Shown piece by piece: positions 1-14,100 of a DNA stretch of 62,000 nt. Numbering within the stretch: the first letter of the stretch is position 1; every line of letters begins with the position of its first letter. The stretch is from Cristatella mucedo (taxonomy: Eukaryota > Bryozoa > Phylactolaemata > Cristatellidae), in the NCBI GenBank assembly GCA_009760855.2, contig WPIO01000240.1, positions 1 through 62,000 of the forward strand, given 5' to 3'. Under the pieces are notes generated by a model, which did not search any database, was not told where the DNA came from, and saw nothing but the letters and a program-made list of their open reading frames with translations. Made by a program: the position numbers and the translations under genes.

Positions 1-2410
1 TTCTGGAAGAAAAGACGCGTAAAATGGTTTGAGCAGAGTAGATAACTAACTCTGAACGCCGATGTTTTGATGACTCTACCAGCATGATATCGAAGTATTC
101 ATTGAAACTTATTATAACACTAAAGGGTATACATTTCTAGAAGAAAAGATGCGTAAATGGTTTTAGCAGGGCAAATAATTTACTCGGAACGCCGGAGGTT
201 TGAAGGATGTACTAGCGGGATAACGGAGTATGTATTAAGAGTAATATTTCAACACTGAACGATATATATATTTCCGAAAGAAACTGGGAGCGAAAACAGT
301 CTCAGAAGGATAGATGAGTTACCTGAAACGCCTGCGGTTTAAAGCATCTACCAGAGGGCTAATGAATTAATTTTTAAGACATATAAAAATACTAGAAGAT
401 ATGAGTTGACGGAAGAAAAGACGCGTAGATATTTTGTGCAGGGAAAATAACTTACTCGAAAAGTCGGCGGTTTAAAAGACCTACCAACGGGTTAACAAAG
501 TACTAATTGAGACTAATTATATCACTAAAGGATATATAGATTTCAGGAAGAAAAAAGGAGCGTTAACAGTTTCAGCAGGGTGATAAGATACCTACAACGC
601 CTGCTGTTTGAAGGGTCTACCAGTAAATTTATGATTTGTTTGTTGAGACTCTTATTTACGCTAACAACTTATTTCCGGATAAAAGACGCGTAAATCGTAT
701 TAGCAGGGGGATCACTTACTCGAAAAACAGGCGGTTTGAACGGTCTACCGTTAGGATAACGAAGTATTGGTTGAGACAACTAATAATACTAAAAGATTTA
801 CAAATTGGACAGCAAAGACGCGTAAACGGCTAAGGGAGGGCAGAAAACTTACTTGGAGCACCAGCGGTCGAAAGGTACTACTAGTAAGATAATACCTTAT
901 TTAAAGAGCCAACAAAACCTACTCAAGAATATGTGTCCGGAAGAAAAGACGCGTAAATAGTTTGAGCAGAGTAGACCACTTATTTGGAACGCCGATGTTT
1001 TGAAGATTCTACCAGCATGATATCGAATTATTCATTGAGACTGATTATAACACTAATGGGTATACATTTCTGGTAGAAAAGATGCGTAAATGATTTTAGC
1101 AGGGCAAATAACTTACTCGAAACGCGGGCGGTTTGAGCGATCTACCCTTAGCATAACGAAGTATTTATTGACACAACTAATAACACCAAAAGATATACAA
1201 ATTGGACAGAAAAGTCGCGTAAATGGCTAAGGGAGGGCAAATAAATTACTTGGAACACCAGCGGTCTAAAGGTACTACCAGTAAGATAATTAATTATTTA
1301 ATAAGCCAACGAAAATGACTCAAGAATATATTTCCGGAAGAAAAGACGCATAAATGGTTTGAGCAGAGTACGTAACTTACACGGAAGGCCGGCGGTTTGA
1401 AGGATCTACAAGCGGGATCACGAACTATCAATTACGATTAATTAAAAAAGTAAAGGATGTATGTTTTCGCAAGGTAAGATGCGTACATGATTTTTCCAGA
1501 GAGGATACCGTCTTCAGAACGGCTTTGTGTGCAAGGTACAACCTGTAAGATAATTATGTTTTGAGACTATTTATAACTGCAAAGGCTATATATTTGCGAT
1601 GGTATAGACGCTCCAACGGATTTTGCAGGAGAGATAACGTACTTGGAACAGCTGCTGTTGGAAGGTATTACGAGGAAGATAATTAATAATTTAATGAGAT
1701 TATTTATGACAATAAAGGATATATATTTCCTTAAAAAGACGCGTAAATGGTTCCTTTAGGAGAGATAACTCATTCGGAACGCCTGCGGATGAAAGGTATT
1801 ACCAGTAAGATAATCAGCACTTCAAGTGAACAATCTAACATCGGGATAATGAGGGATTTATTGTAAATATTTACGACACTAAAGCGTATTTATTAGCTCA
1901 ACGAAACACGCGTATATGGTTTTACCAGGTGAAATAAATTACCCGGAACGCTGCGGATACAAGGTACTACCAGTAAAATAAGCGATTATCTATTGAGACT
2001 ATTTATAACACTAAATGACGTTTATTTCCCAAAGAAAACACGCGTCAAAGGATTTACAATGGCGGATAATTTTCGCGGAACTTATTCGGTTTGAAGGTAC
2101 TACCGGGAAGAAAGTTAATTCTTTCACGAGAGGATTTTTAAAAGTAAAGGATATATATTTCCATAAAAACACGCGTAAATGGCTGTATCAACTTGTGCGG
2201 CACAATTACGGATCGAAGGTATTACCAGTAAGATAATAATCATTTCTCGCGATTATTTATAATATTAAAGATACATATTTACGGAAAAAGACGCGTACAA
2301 ATGGTTATATTAGCAGAGATAACTTTCTCGGAACGCTTGCGGTCAAAGGTACTACTAGTAAGGTAACAAATTTTTGTGTGAGCCTATATATAAAAATCAA
2401 GGATATATAT
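1..2410. repeat. HOR-A unit (18 monomers), leftmost copy
   Basis: One complete 18-monomer unit. The monomer marker (ACGCGT or its variants) falls at about 15, 149, 281, 421, 554, 686, 816, 949, 1083, 1214, 1346, 1478, 1610, 1739, 1909, 2041, 2171 and 2293. It matches the units at 29979-42014 in monomer order and in diagnostic variants such as GGGATCACTTACTCGAAAAAC near 706. The last ~150 bp switch to HOR-B type sequence (CTTGCGGTCAAAGG and GTAACAAATTTTTGTG instead of the A forms CCCGCGG and GTGAGAAATTATTG), so the A-to-B changeover lies at about 2250-2320. The window happens to begin at the unit boundary, so the array probably continues to the left. Confidence 0.9.
1739..1908. repeat. 170-bp variant monomer inside each HOR unit
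   Basis: This monomer is about 37 bp longer than its neighbours. It has two versions of the TACCAG-type segment, ACCAGTAAGATAATCA and then, 20-odd bases on, AACATCGGGATAATGAGG, as if two monomers had recombined out of register and left a partial duplication. The same long monomer sits at the equivalent position of every A and B unit (for example 6928-7096 and 9723-9892), so it existed before the A and B families split. It is followed three monomers later by a short one of about 120 bp (2171-2292). Confidence 0.75.
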
Positions 2411-5186
2411 TTCCGGAAGAAAAGACGCGTAAATTGTTTGAGCGGAGTAGATAACTTACTCGGAAGGCGGGCGGTTTGAAGGATCCACCAGCTTCCAGAA
2501 GAAAAGACGCGTAAATGGTTTGAGCAGAGTAGATAACTTACTCTGAACGCCGATGTTTTGAAGATTCTACCAGCATGATATCGAAGTATTCATTGAAACT
2601 TATTATAACACTAAAGGGTATACATTTCTGGAAGAAAGATGCTAAATGATATATATATTTCCGAAAGAAACAGGGAGCGAAAACAGTTTCAGCAGGGGAG
2701 ATGAGTTACCTGAAACGCCTGCGGTTTGAAGCATCTACCAGGGGGCTAATAAATTAATTATTAAGATATATAATAATACTAGAAGATATGAGTTGATGGA
2801 AGAAAAGACGCAAAGATATTTTGTGCAGGGAAACTAACTTACCCGAAAAGTCGGCGGTTTAAAGGACCTACCAACGGGTTAACAAAGTACTAATTGAGAC
2901 TAATTATATCACTAAAGGATATATAGATTTCTTGAAGAAAAAAGGAGCGTTAACAGTTTCAGCAGGGGGATAAGATACTTGCAACGCCTGCTGTTTGAAG
3001 GATCTACCAGTGAGTTTATGATTTATTTTTTGAGACTCTTATTAACGCTAACAATATTTTTCCGGATAAAAGACGCGTAAATCGCTTTAGCAGTGGGATC
3101 ACTTACTCGAAACGCGGGCGGTTTGAACGGTCTACCCTTAGGATAACGAAGTATTTATTGAGACAGTTAATAACACTAAAAGATATACAAATTGGACAGC
3201 AAAGACGCGTAAATGGTTAAGGGAGGGCACATAACTTACTTGGAACACCAGCGGTCGAAAGGTACCACTAGTAAGATAATTAATCATTTAAAGAGCCAAC
3301 AAAAACGACTCAAGATTATGTTTCCGGAAGAAAAAGCGCGTAAATAGTTTGAGCAGGGTAGATCACCTACTCGGAACGCCGAATTTTTGAAGATTCTACC
3401 AGCATGATATCGAATTATTCATTGAGACTGATTATAACAATAAAGGGTATACATTTCTGGAAGAAAAGATGCGTAAATGGTTTTAGCAGGGCAAATAACT
3501 TACTCGAAACGCGGGTGGTTTGAACGATCTACCGTTAGGATTACGAAGTATTTATCGACACGATTAATAACGCTAAAGGATATACAAATCGGACAGCAAA
3601 GACGCGTAAATGGTTAAGGGAGGTCAGATAACTTACTTGGAACACCAGCGGTCTAAAGGTACTCTACTACTAGTAAGATAATTAATTATTTAAAGAGCCA
3701 ACGAAAACGACTCAAGAATATATTTCCGGAAGAAAAGACGCGTAAATGGTTTGAGCAGAGTACATAACTTACTCGGAAGGCCGGCGGTTTGAAGGATCTA
3801 CTAGCGGAATAACGAAGTATCAATTACGATTAATTATAAAAGTAAAGGATGTATATTTTCGCAAGGTAAGATGCGTACATGATTTTTCCAGAGAGGATAA
3901 CGTCTTCAAAACGGCTTTGGGTGCAAGGTACTACCTGTAAGATAATTATGTGTTGAGACTATTTATAACTGTAAAGGCTATATATTTGCGATAGAATAGA
4001 CGCTCCAACGGATTTTGCAGGAGAGATAACGTACTTGGAACAGCTGATGTTGGAAGGTATTACAAGGAAGATAATTATTAATTTGTTGAGACTATTTATG
4101 ACAATAAAGGATATATATTTCCTACAAAAAGACGCGTAAATGGTTCGTTTAGGAGAGATAACTTATTCGGAACGACTGCGGATGAAAGGTATTACCAGTA
4201 AGATAATCATCACTTTAAGTGAACAATCTAACATCGGGATAACGAGGAATTTATTGTAAATATTTATGACACTAAAGCGTATTTATTACCGGAACGAAAC
4301 ACGCGTGTATGGTTTAACCCGGTGAAATAAATTATTCGGAACGCTGCGGATACAAGGTACTACCAGTAAAATAAGCGATTATATATTGAGACTATTTATA
4401 ACACTAAATGACGTTTATTTCCTAAAGAAATCGCGCGTCAAAGGATTTACCAGGGCGGATAACTTACGCGGAACTTATCCGGTTTGAAGGTACTACCGGG
4501 AAGATAGTTAATTCTTTCACGAGAGGATTTTTAACAGTAAAGGATATATATTTCCATAAAAACACGCGTAAATGGCTGTATCAACTTGTGCGGCACACCT
4601 GCAGATCCAAGGTATTACCAGCAAGATACATCATTTCTCGCGATTATTTAAAATATTCAAGGATACATATTTACGGAAAAAGACGCGTAAATGGTTATAT
4701 TAGCAGAGATAACTTTCTCGGAACGCTTGCGGTCAAAGGTACTACTAGTAAGGTAACAATATTTTGTGTGAGCCTATATATAAAAATCAAGGATATATAT
4801 TTCCGGAAGAAAAGACGCGTAAATTGTTTGAGCGGAGTAGATAACTTACTCGGAAGGCGGGCGGTTTGAAGGATCCACCAGCGGAATAACCAAGTATACA
4901 TTTAAAATAATGATAACAATTAGGATATATATGACCGGTAGAAAAAAAGAAGCGTCAAAACTCTCAGCAGGGAAGAACCCCAGCGTTTTGATGCATCTGC
5001 CCGCGGGCTAATAAATCATTTTTTGACACAATTAATATCACTGAAGGGTACACAGTTCCAATAGAAAAGACGCGTAATTTTTTTCTGCAGGGAAGACAAC
5101 TTACTCGAAAACGCCAGTGGTTATAAGGTACGACCAGTAAGATACAATATTTAATGAGACTATTTATACAACTAATGGACGTATAT
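2411..5186. repeat. Transition zone: one extra B monomer, then a truncated first HOR-B unit
   Basis: 2411-2490 is most of the first of the three monomers that distinguish B from A (AAATTGTTTGAGCGG through GGATCCACCAGC). The sequence then jumps at 2491 straight to the B-unit start TTCCAGAAG, so about 300 bp (the rest of the three-monomer insert) are missing compared with 4869-5186. A second deletion of about 110 bp lies at ~2645, where GATGC joins TAAATGATAT; in intact B units these are separated by most of a monomer (compare 5333-5449). The remainder to 5186 matches the other B units closely. Irregular units of this kind are expected at the edge of a homogenised block. Confidence 0.88.
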
Positions 5187-8100
5187 TTCCAGAAGAAAAG
5201 ACGCGTAAATGGTTTGAGCAGAGTAGATAACTTACTCTGAACGCCGATGTTTTGAAGATTCTACCAGCATGATATCGAAGTATTCATTGAAACTTATTAT
5301 AACACTAAAGGGTATACATTTCTGGAAGAAAGATGCGTAAATGGTTTTAGCAGAGCAAATAACTTACTCGGAACGCCGGAGGTGTGAAGGATGTACCACC
5401 TGGATACCGGAGTATGTATTAAGAGTAATATTTCAACACTAAATGATATATATATTTCCGAAAGAAACAGGGAGCGAAAACAGTTTCAGCAGGGGAGATG
5501 AGTTACCTGAAACGCCTGCGGTTTGAAGCATCTACCAGGGGGCTAATAAATTAATTATTAAGATATATAATAATACTAGAAGATATGAGTTGATGGAAGA
5601 AAAGACGCAAAGATATTTTGTGCAGGGAAACTAACTTACCCGAAAAGTCGGCGGTTTAAAGGACCTACCAACGGGTTAACAAAGTACTAATTGAGACTAA
5701 TTATATCACTAAAGGATATATAGATTTCTTGAAGAAAAAAGGAGCGTTAACAGTTTCAGCAGGGGGATAAGATACTTGCAACGCCTGCTGTTTGAAGGAT
5801 CTACCAGTGAGTTTATGATTTATTTTTTGAGACTCTTATTAACGCTAACAATATTTTTCCGGATAAAAGACGCGTAAATCGCTTTAGCAGTGGGATCACT
5901 TACTCGAAACGCGGGCGGTTTGAACGGTCTACCCTTAGGATAACGAAGTATTTATTGAGACAGTTAATAACACTAAAAGATATACAAATTGGACAGCAAA
6001 GACGCGTAAATGGTTAAGGGAGGGCACATAACTTACTTGGAACACCAGCGGTCGAAAGGTACCACTAGTAAGATAATTAATCATTTAAAGAGCCAACAAA
6101 AACGACTCAAGATTATGTTTCCGGAAGAAAAAGCGCGTAAATAGTTTGAGCAGGGTAGATCACCTACTCGGAACGCCGAATTTTTGAAGATTCTACCAGC
6201 ATGATATCGAATTATTCATTGAGACTGATTATAACAATAAAGGGTATACATTTCTGGAAGAAAAGATGCGTAAATGGTTTTAGCAGGGCAAATAACTTAC
6301 TCGAAACGCGGGTGGTTTGAACGATCTACCGTTAGGATTACGAAGTATTTATCGACACGATTAATAACGCTAAAGGATATACAAATCGGACAGCAAAGAC
6401 GCGTAAATGGTTAAGGGAGGTCAGATAACTTACTTGGAACACCAGCGGTCTAAAGGTACTCTACTACTAGTAAGATAATTAATTATTTAAAGAGCCAACG
6501 AAAACGACTCAAGAATATATTTCCGGAAGAAAAGACGCGTAAATGGTTTGAGCAGAGTACATAACTTACTCGGAAGGCCGGCGGTTTGAAGGATCTACTA
6601 GCGGAATAACGAAGTATCAATTACGATTAATTATAAAAGTAAAGGATGTATATTTTCGCAAGGTAAGATGCGTACATGATTTTTCCAGAGAGGATAACGT
6701 CTTCAAAACGGCTTTGGGTGCAAGGTACTACCTGTAAGATAATTATGTGTTGAGACTATTTATAACTGTAAAGGCTATATATTTGCGATAGAATAGACGC
6801 TCCAACGGATTTTGCAGGAGAGATAACGTACTTGGAACAGCTGATGTTGGAAGGTATTACAAGGAAGATAATTATTAATTTGTTGAGACTATTTATGACA
6901 ATAAAGGATATATATTTCCTACAAAAAGACGCGTAAATGGTTCGTTTAGGAGAGATAACTTATTCGGAACGACTGCGGATGAAAGGTATTACCAGTAAGA
7001 TAATCATCACTTTAAGTGAACAATCTAACATCGGGATAACGAGGAATTTATTGTAAATATTTATGACACTAAAGCGTATTTATTACCGGAACGAAACACG
7101 CGTGTATGGTTTAACCCGGTGAAATAAATTATTCGGAACGCTGCGGATACAAGGTACTACCAGTAAAATAAGCGATTATATATTGAGACTATTTATAACA
7201 CTAAATGACGTTTATTTCCTAAAGAAATCGCGCGTCAAAGGATTTACCAGGGCGGATAACTTACGCGGAACTTATCCGGTTTGAAGGTACTACCGGGAAG
7301 ATAGTTAATTCTTTCACGAGAGGATTTTTAACAGTAAAGGATATATATTTCCATAAAAACACGCGTAAATGGCTGTATCAACTTGTGCGGCACACCTGCA
7401 GATCCAAGGTATTACCAGCAAGATACATCATTTCTCGCGATTATTTAAAATATTCAAGGATACATATTTACGGAAAAAGACGCGTAAATGGTTATATTAG
7501 CAGAGATAACTTTCTCGGAACGCTTGCGGTCAAAGGTACTACTAGTAAGGTAACAAATTTTTGTGTGAGCCTATATATAAAAATCAAGGATATATATTTC
7601 CGGAAGAAAAGACGCGTAAATTGTTTGAGCGGAGTAGATAACTTACTCGGAAGGCGGGCGGTTTGAAGGATCCACCAGCGGAATAACCAAGTATACATTT
7701 AAAATAATGATAACAATTAGGATATATATGACCGGTAGAAAAAAAGAAGCGTCAAAACTCTCAGCAGGGAAGAACCCCAGCGTTTTGATGCATCTGCCCG
7801 CGGGCTAATAAATCATTTTTTGACACAATTAATATCACTGAAGGGTACACAGTTCCAATAGAAAAGACGCGTAATTTTTTTCTGCAGGGAAGACAACTTA
7901 CTCGAAACGCCAGTGGCTATAAGGTACGACCAGTAAGATTCAATATTTAATGAGACTATTTATACAACTAATGGACGTATATTTCCAGAAGAAAAGACGC
8001 GTAAATGGTTTGAGCAGAGTAGATAACTTACTCTGAACGCCGATGTTTTGAAGATTCTACCAGCATGATATCGAAGTATTCATTGAAACTTATTATAACA

Positions 8101-11100
8101 CTAAAGGGTATACATTTCTGGAAGAAAGATGCGTAAATGGTTTTAGCAGAGCAAATAACTTACTCGGAACGCCGGAGGTGTGAAGGATGTACCACCTGGA
8201 TACCGGAGTATGTATTAAGAGTAATATTTCAACACTAAATGATATATATATTTCCGAAAGAAACAGGGAGCGAAAACAGTTTCAGCAGGGGAGATGAGTT
8301 ACCTGAAACGCCTGCGGTTTGAAGCATCTACCAGGGGGCTAATAAATTAATTATTAAGATATATAATAATACTAGAAGATATGAGTTGATGGAAGAAAAG
8401 ACGCAAAGATATTTTGTGCAGGGAAACTAACTTACCCGAAAAGTCGGCGGTTTAAAGGACCTACCAACGGGTTAACAAAGTACTAATTGAGACTAATTAT
8501 ATCACTAAAGGATATATAGATTTCTTGAAGAAAAAAGGAGCGTTAACAGTTTCAGCAGGGGGATAAGATACTTGCAACGCCTGCTGTTTGAAGGATCTAC
8601 CAGTGAGTTTATGATTTATTTTTTGAGACTCCTATTAACGCTAACAATAGTTTTCCGGATAAAAGACGCGTAAATCGCTTTAGCAGTGGGATCACTTACT
8701 CGAAACGCGGGCGGTTTGAACGGTCTACCCTTAGGATAACGAAGTATTTATTGAGACAGTTAATAACACTAAAAGATATACAAATTGGACAGCAAAGACG
8801 CGTAAATGGTTAAGGGAGGGCACATAACTTACTTGGAACACCAGCGGTCGAAAGGTACCACTAGTAAGATAATTAATCATTTAAAGAGCCAACAAAAACG
8901 ACTCAAGATTATGTTTCCGGAAGAAAAAGCGCGTAAATAGTTTGAGCAGGGTAGATCACCTACTCGGAACGCCGAATTTTTGAAGATTCTACCAGCATGA
9001 TATCGAATTATTCATTGAGACTGATTATAACAATAAAGGGTATACATTTCTGGAAGAAAAGATGCGTAAATGGTTTTAGCAGGGCAAATAACTTACTCGA
9101 AACGCGGGTGGTTTGAACGATCTACCGTTAGGATTACGAAGTATTTATCGACACGATTAATAACGCTAAAGGATATACAAATCGGACAGCAAAGACGCGT
9201 AAATGGTTAAGGGAGGTCAGATAACTTACTTGGAACACCAGCGGTCTAAAGGTACTCTACTACTAGTAAGATAATTAATTATTTAAAGAGCCAACGAAAA
9301 CGACTCAAGAATATATTTCCGGAAGAAAAGACGCGTAAATGGTTTGAGCAGAGTACATAACTTACTCGGAAGGCCGGCGGTTTGAAGGATCTACTAGCGG
9401 AATAACGAAGTATCAATTACGATTAATTATAAAAGTAAAGGATGTATATTTTCGCAAGGTAAGATGCGTACATGATTTTTCCAGAGAGGATAACGTCTTC
9501 AAAACGGCTTTGGGTGCAAGGTACTACCTGTAAGATAATTATGTGTTGAGACTATTTATAACTGTAAAGGCTATTATTTGCGATAGAATAGACGCTCCAA
9601 CGGATTTTGCAGGAGAGATAACGTACTTGGAACAGCTGATGTTGGAAGGTATTACAAGGAAGATAATTATTAATTTGTTGAGACTATTTATGACAATAAA
9701 GGATATATATTTCCTACAAAAAGACGCGTAAATGGTTCGTTTAGGAGAGATAACTTATTCGGAACGACTGCGGATGAAAGGTATTACCAGTAAGATAATC
9801 ATCACTTTAAGTGAACAATCTAACATCGGGATAACGAGGAATTTATTGTAAATATTTATGACACTAAAGCGTATTTATTACCGGAACGAAACACGCGTGT
9901 ATGGTTTAACCCGGTGAAATAAATTATTCGGAACGCTGCGGATACAAGGTACTACCAGTAAAATAAGCGATTATATATTGAGACTATTTATAACACTAAA
10001 TGACGTTTATTTCCTAAAGAAATCGCGCGTCAAAGGATTTACCAGGGCGGATAACTTACGCGGAACTTATCCGGTTTGAAGGTACTACCGGGAAGATAGT
10101 TAATTCTTTCACGAGAGGATTTTTAACAGTAAAGGATATATATTTCCATAAAAACACGCGTAAATGGCTGTATCAACTTGTGCGGCACACCTGCAGATCC
10201 AAGGTATTACCAGCAAGATACATCATTTCTCGCGATTATTTAAAATATTCAAGGATACATATTTACGGAAAAAGACGCGTAAATGGTTATATTAGCAGAG
10301 ATAACTTTCTCGGAACGCTTGCGGTCAAAGGTACTACTAGTAAGGTAACAAATTTTTGTGTGAGCCTATATATAAAAATCAAGGATATATATTTCCGGAA
10401 GAAAAGACGCGTAAATTGTTTGAGCGGAGTAGATAACTTACTCGGAAGGCGGGCGGTTTGAAGGATCCACCAGCGGAATAACCAAGTATACATTTAAAAT
10501 AATGATAACAATTAGGATATATATGACCGGTAGAAAAAAAGAAGCGTCAAAACTCTCAGCAGGGAAGAACCCCAGCGTTTTGATGCATCTGCCCGCGGGC
10601 TAATAAATCATTTTTTGACACAATTAATATCACTGAAGGGTACACAGTTCCAATAGAAAAGACGCGTAAATTTTTTCTGCAGGGAAGACAACTTACTCGA
10701 AACGCCAGTGGTTATAAGGTACGACCAGTAAGATACAATATTTAATGAGACTATTTATACAACTAATGGACGTATATTTCCAGAAGAAAAGACGCGTAAA
10801 TGGTTTGAGCAGAGTAGATAACTTACTCTGAACGCCGATGTTTTGAAGATTCTACCAGCATGATATCGAAGTATTCATTGAAACTTATTATAACACTAAA
10901 GGGTATACATTTCTGGAAGAAAGATGCGTAAATGGTTTTAGCAGAGCAAATAACTTACTCGGAACGCCGGAGGTGTGAAGGATGTACCACCTGGATACCG
11001 GAGTATGTATTAAGAGTAATATTTCAACACTAAATGATATATATATTTCCGAAAGAAACAGGGAGCGAAAACAGTTTCAGCAGGGGAGATGAGTTACCTG

Positions 11101-14100
11101 AAACGCCTGCGGTTTGAAGCATCTACCAGGGGGCTAATAAATTAATTATTAAGATATATAATAATACTAGAAGATATGAGTTGATGGAAGAAAAGACGCA
11201 AAGATATTTTGTGCAGGGAAACTAACTTACCCGAAAAGTCGGCGGTTTAAAGGACCTACCAACGGGTTAACAAAGTACTAATTGAGACTAATTATATCAC
11301 TAAAGGATATATAGATTTCTTGAAGAAAAAAGGAGCGTTAACAGTTTCAGCAGGGGGATAAGATACTTGCAACGCCTGCTGTTTGAAGGATCTACCAGTG
11401 AGTTTATGATTTATTTTTTGAGACTCTTATTAACGCTAACAATATTTTTCCGGATAAAAGACGCGTAAATCGCTTTAGCAGTGGGATCACTTACTCGAAA
11501 CGCGGGCGGTTTGAACGGTCTACCCTTAGGATAACGAAGTATTTATTGAGACAGTTAATAACACTAAAAGATATACAAATTGGACAGCAAAGACGCGTAA
11601 ATGGTTAAGGGAGGGCACATAACTTACTTGGAACACCAGCGGTCGAAAGGTACCACTAGTAAGATAATTAATCATTTAAAGAGCCAACAAAAACGACTCA
11701 AGATTATGTTTCCGGAAGAAAAAGCGCGTAAATAGTTTGAGCAGGGTAGATCACCTACTCGGAACGCCGGATTTTTGAAGATTCTACCAGCATGATATCG
11801 AATTATTCATTGAGACTGATTATAACAATAAAGGGTATACATTTCTGGAAGAAAAGATGCGTAAATGGTTTTAGCAGGGCAAATAACTTACTCGAAACGC
11901 GGGTGGTTTGAACGATCTACCGTTAGGATTACGAAGTATTTATCGACACGATTAATAACGCTAAAGGATATACAAATCGGACAGCAAAGACGCGTAAATG
12001 GTTAAGGGAGGTCAGATAACTTACTTGGAACACCAGCGGTCTAAAGGTACTCTACTACTAGTAAGATAATTAATTATTTAAAGAGCCAACGAAAACGACT
12101 CAAGAATATATTTCCGGAAGAAAAGACGCGTAAATGGTTTGAGCAGAGTACATAACTTACTCGGAAGGCCGGCGGTTTGAAGGATCTACTAGCGGAATAA
12201 CGAAGTATCAATTACGATTAATTATAAAAGTAAAGGATGTATATTTTCGCAAGGTAAGATGCGTACATGATTTTTCCAGAGAGGATAACGTCTTCAAAAC
12301 GGCTTTGGGTGCAAGGTACTACCTGTAAGATAATTATGTGTTGAGACTATTTATAACTGTAAAGGCTATATATTTGCGATAGAATAGACGCTCCAACGGA
12401 TTTTGCAGGAGAGATAACGTACTTGGAACAGCTGATGTTGGAAGGTATTACAAGGAAGATAATTATTAATTTGTTGAGACTATTTATGACAATAAAGGAT
12501 ATATATTTCCTACAAAAAGACGCGTAAATGGTTCGTTTAGGAGAGATAACTTATTCGGAACGACTGCGGATGAAAGGTATTACCAGTAAGATAATCATCA
12601 CTTTAAGTGAACAATCTAACATCGGGATAACGAGGAATTTATTGTAAATATTTATGACACTAAAGCGTATTTATTACCGGAACGAAACACGCGTGTATGG
12701 TTTAACCCGGTGAAATAAATTATTCGGAACGCTGCGGATACAAGGTACTACCAGTAAAATAAGCGATTATATATTGAGACTATTTATAACACTAAATGAC
12801 GTTTATTTCCTAAAGAAATCGCGCGTCAAAGGATTTACCAGGGCGGATAACTTACGCGGAACTTATCCGGTTTGAAGGTACTACCGGGAAGATAGTTAAT
12901 TCTTTCACGAGAGGATTTTTAACAGTAAAGGATATATATTTCCATAAAAACACGCGTAAATGGCTGTATCAACTTGTGCGGCACACCTGCAGATCCAAGG
13001 TATTACCAGCAAGATACATCATTTCTCGCGATTATTTAAAATATTCAAGGATATATATTTACGGAAAAAGACGCGTAAATGGTTATATTAGCAGAGATAA
13101 CTTTCTCGGAACGCTTGCGGTCAAAGGTACTACTAGTAAGGTAACAAATTTTTGTGTGAGCCTATATATAAAAATCAAGGATATATATTTCCGGAAGAAA
13201 AGACGCGTAAATTGTTTGAGCGGAGTAGATAACTTACTCGGAAGGCGGGCGGTTTGAAGGATCCACCAGCGGAATAACCAAGTATACATTTAAAATAATG
13301 ATAACAATTAGGATATATATGACCGGTAGAAAAAAAGAAGCGTCAAAACTCTCAGCAGGGAAGAACCGCAGCGTTTTGATGCATCTGCCCGCGGGCTAAT
13401 AAATCATTTTTTGACACAATTAATATCACTGAAGGGTACACAGTTCCAATAGAAAAGACGCGTAAATTTTTTCTGCAGGGAAGACAACTTACTCGAAACG
13501 CCAGTGGTTATAAGGTACGACCAGTAAGATACAATATTTAATGAGACTATTTATACAACTAATGGACGTATATTTCCAGAAGAAAAGACGCGTAAATGGT
13601 TTGAGCAGAGTAGATAACTTACTCTGAACGCCGATGTTTTGAAGATTCTACCAGCATGATATCGAAGTATTCATTGAAACTTATTATAACACTAAAGGGT
13701 ATACATTTCTGGAAGAAAGATGCGTAAATGGTTTTAGCAGAGCAAATAACTTACTCGGAACGCCGGAGGTGTGAAGGATGTACCACCTGGATACCGGAGT
13801 ATGTATTAAGAGTAATATTTCAACACTAAATGATATATATATTTCCGAAAGAAACAGGGAGCGAAAACAGTTTCAGCAGGGGAGATGAGTTACCTGAAAC
13901 GCCTGCGGTTTGAAGCATCTACCAGGGGGCTAATAAATTAATTATTAAGATATATAATAATACTAGAAGATATGAGTTGATGGAAGAAAAGACGCAAAGA
14001 TATTTTGTGCAGGGAAACTAACTTACCCGAAAAGTCGGCGGTTTAAAGGACCTACCAACGGGTTAACAAAGTACTAATTGAGACTAATTATATCACTAAA

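Noticed and set aside
4588-4869. 93-codon open frame repeated at 7385, 10180, 12976, 15775, 21376, 24172 and 26968, looking like a conserved small-protein family
   Set aside because: It spans parts of three satellite monomers. Its conservation is due to HOR homogenisation, including at non-coding positions. A single-T insertion breaks it at 18579-18836, and the A units do not keep it.
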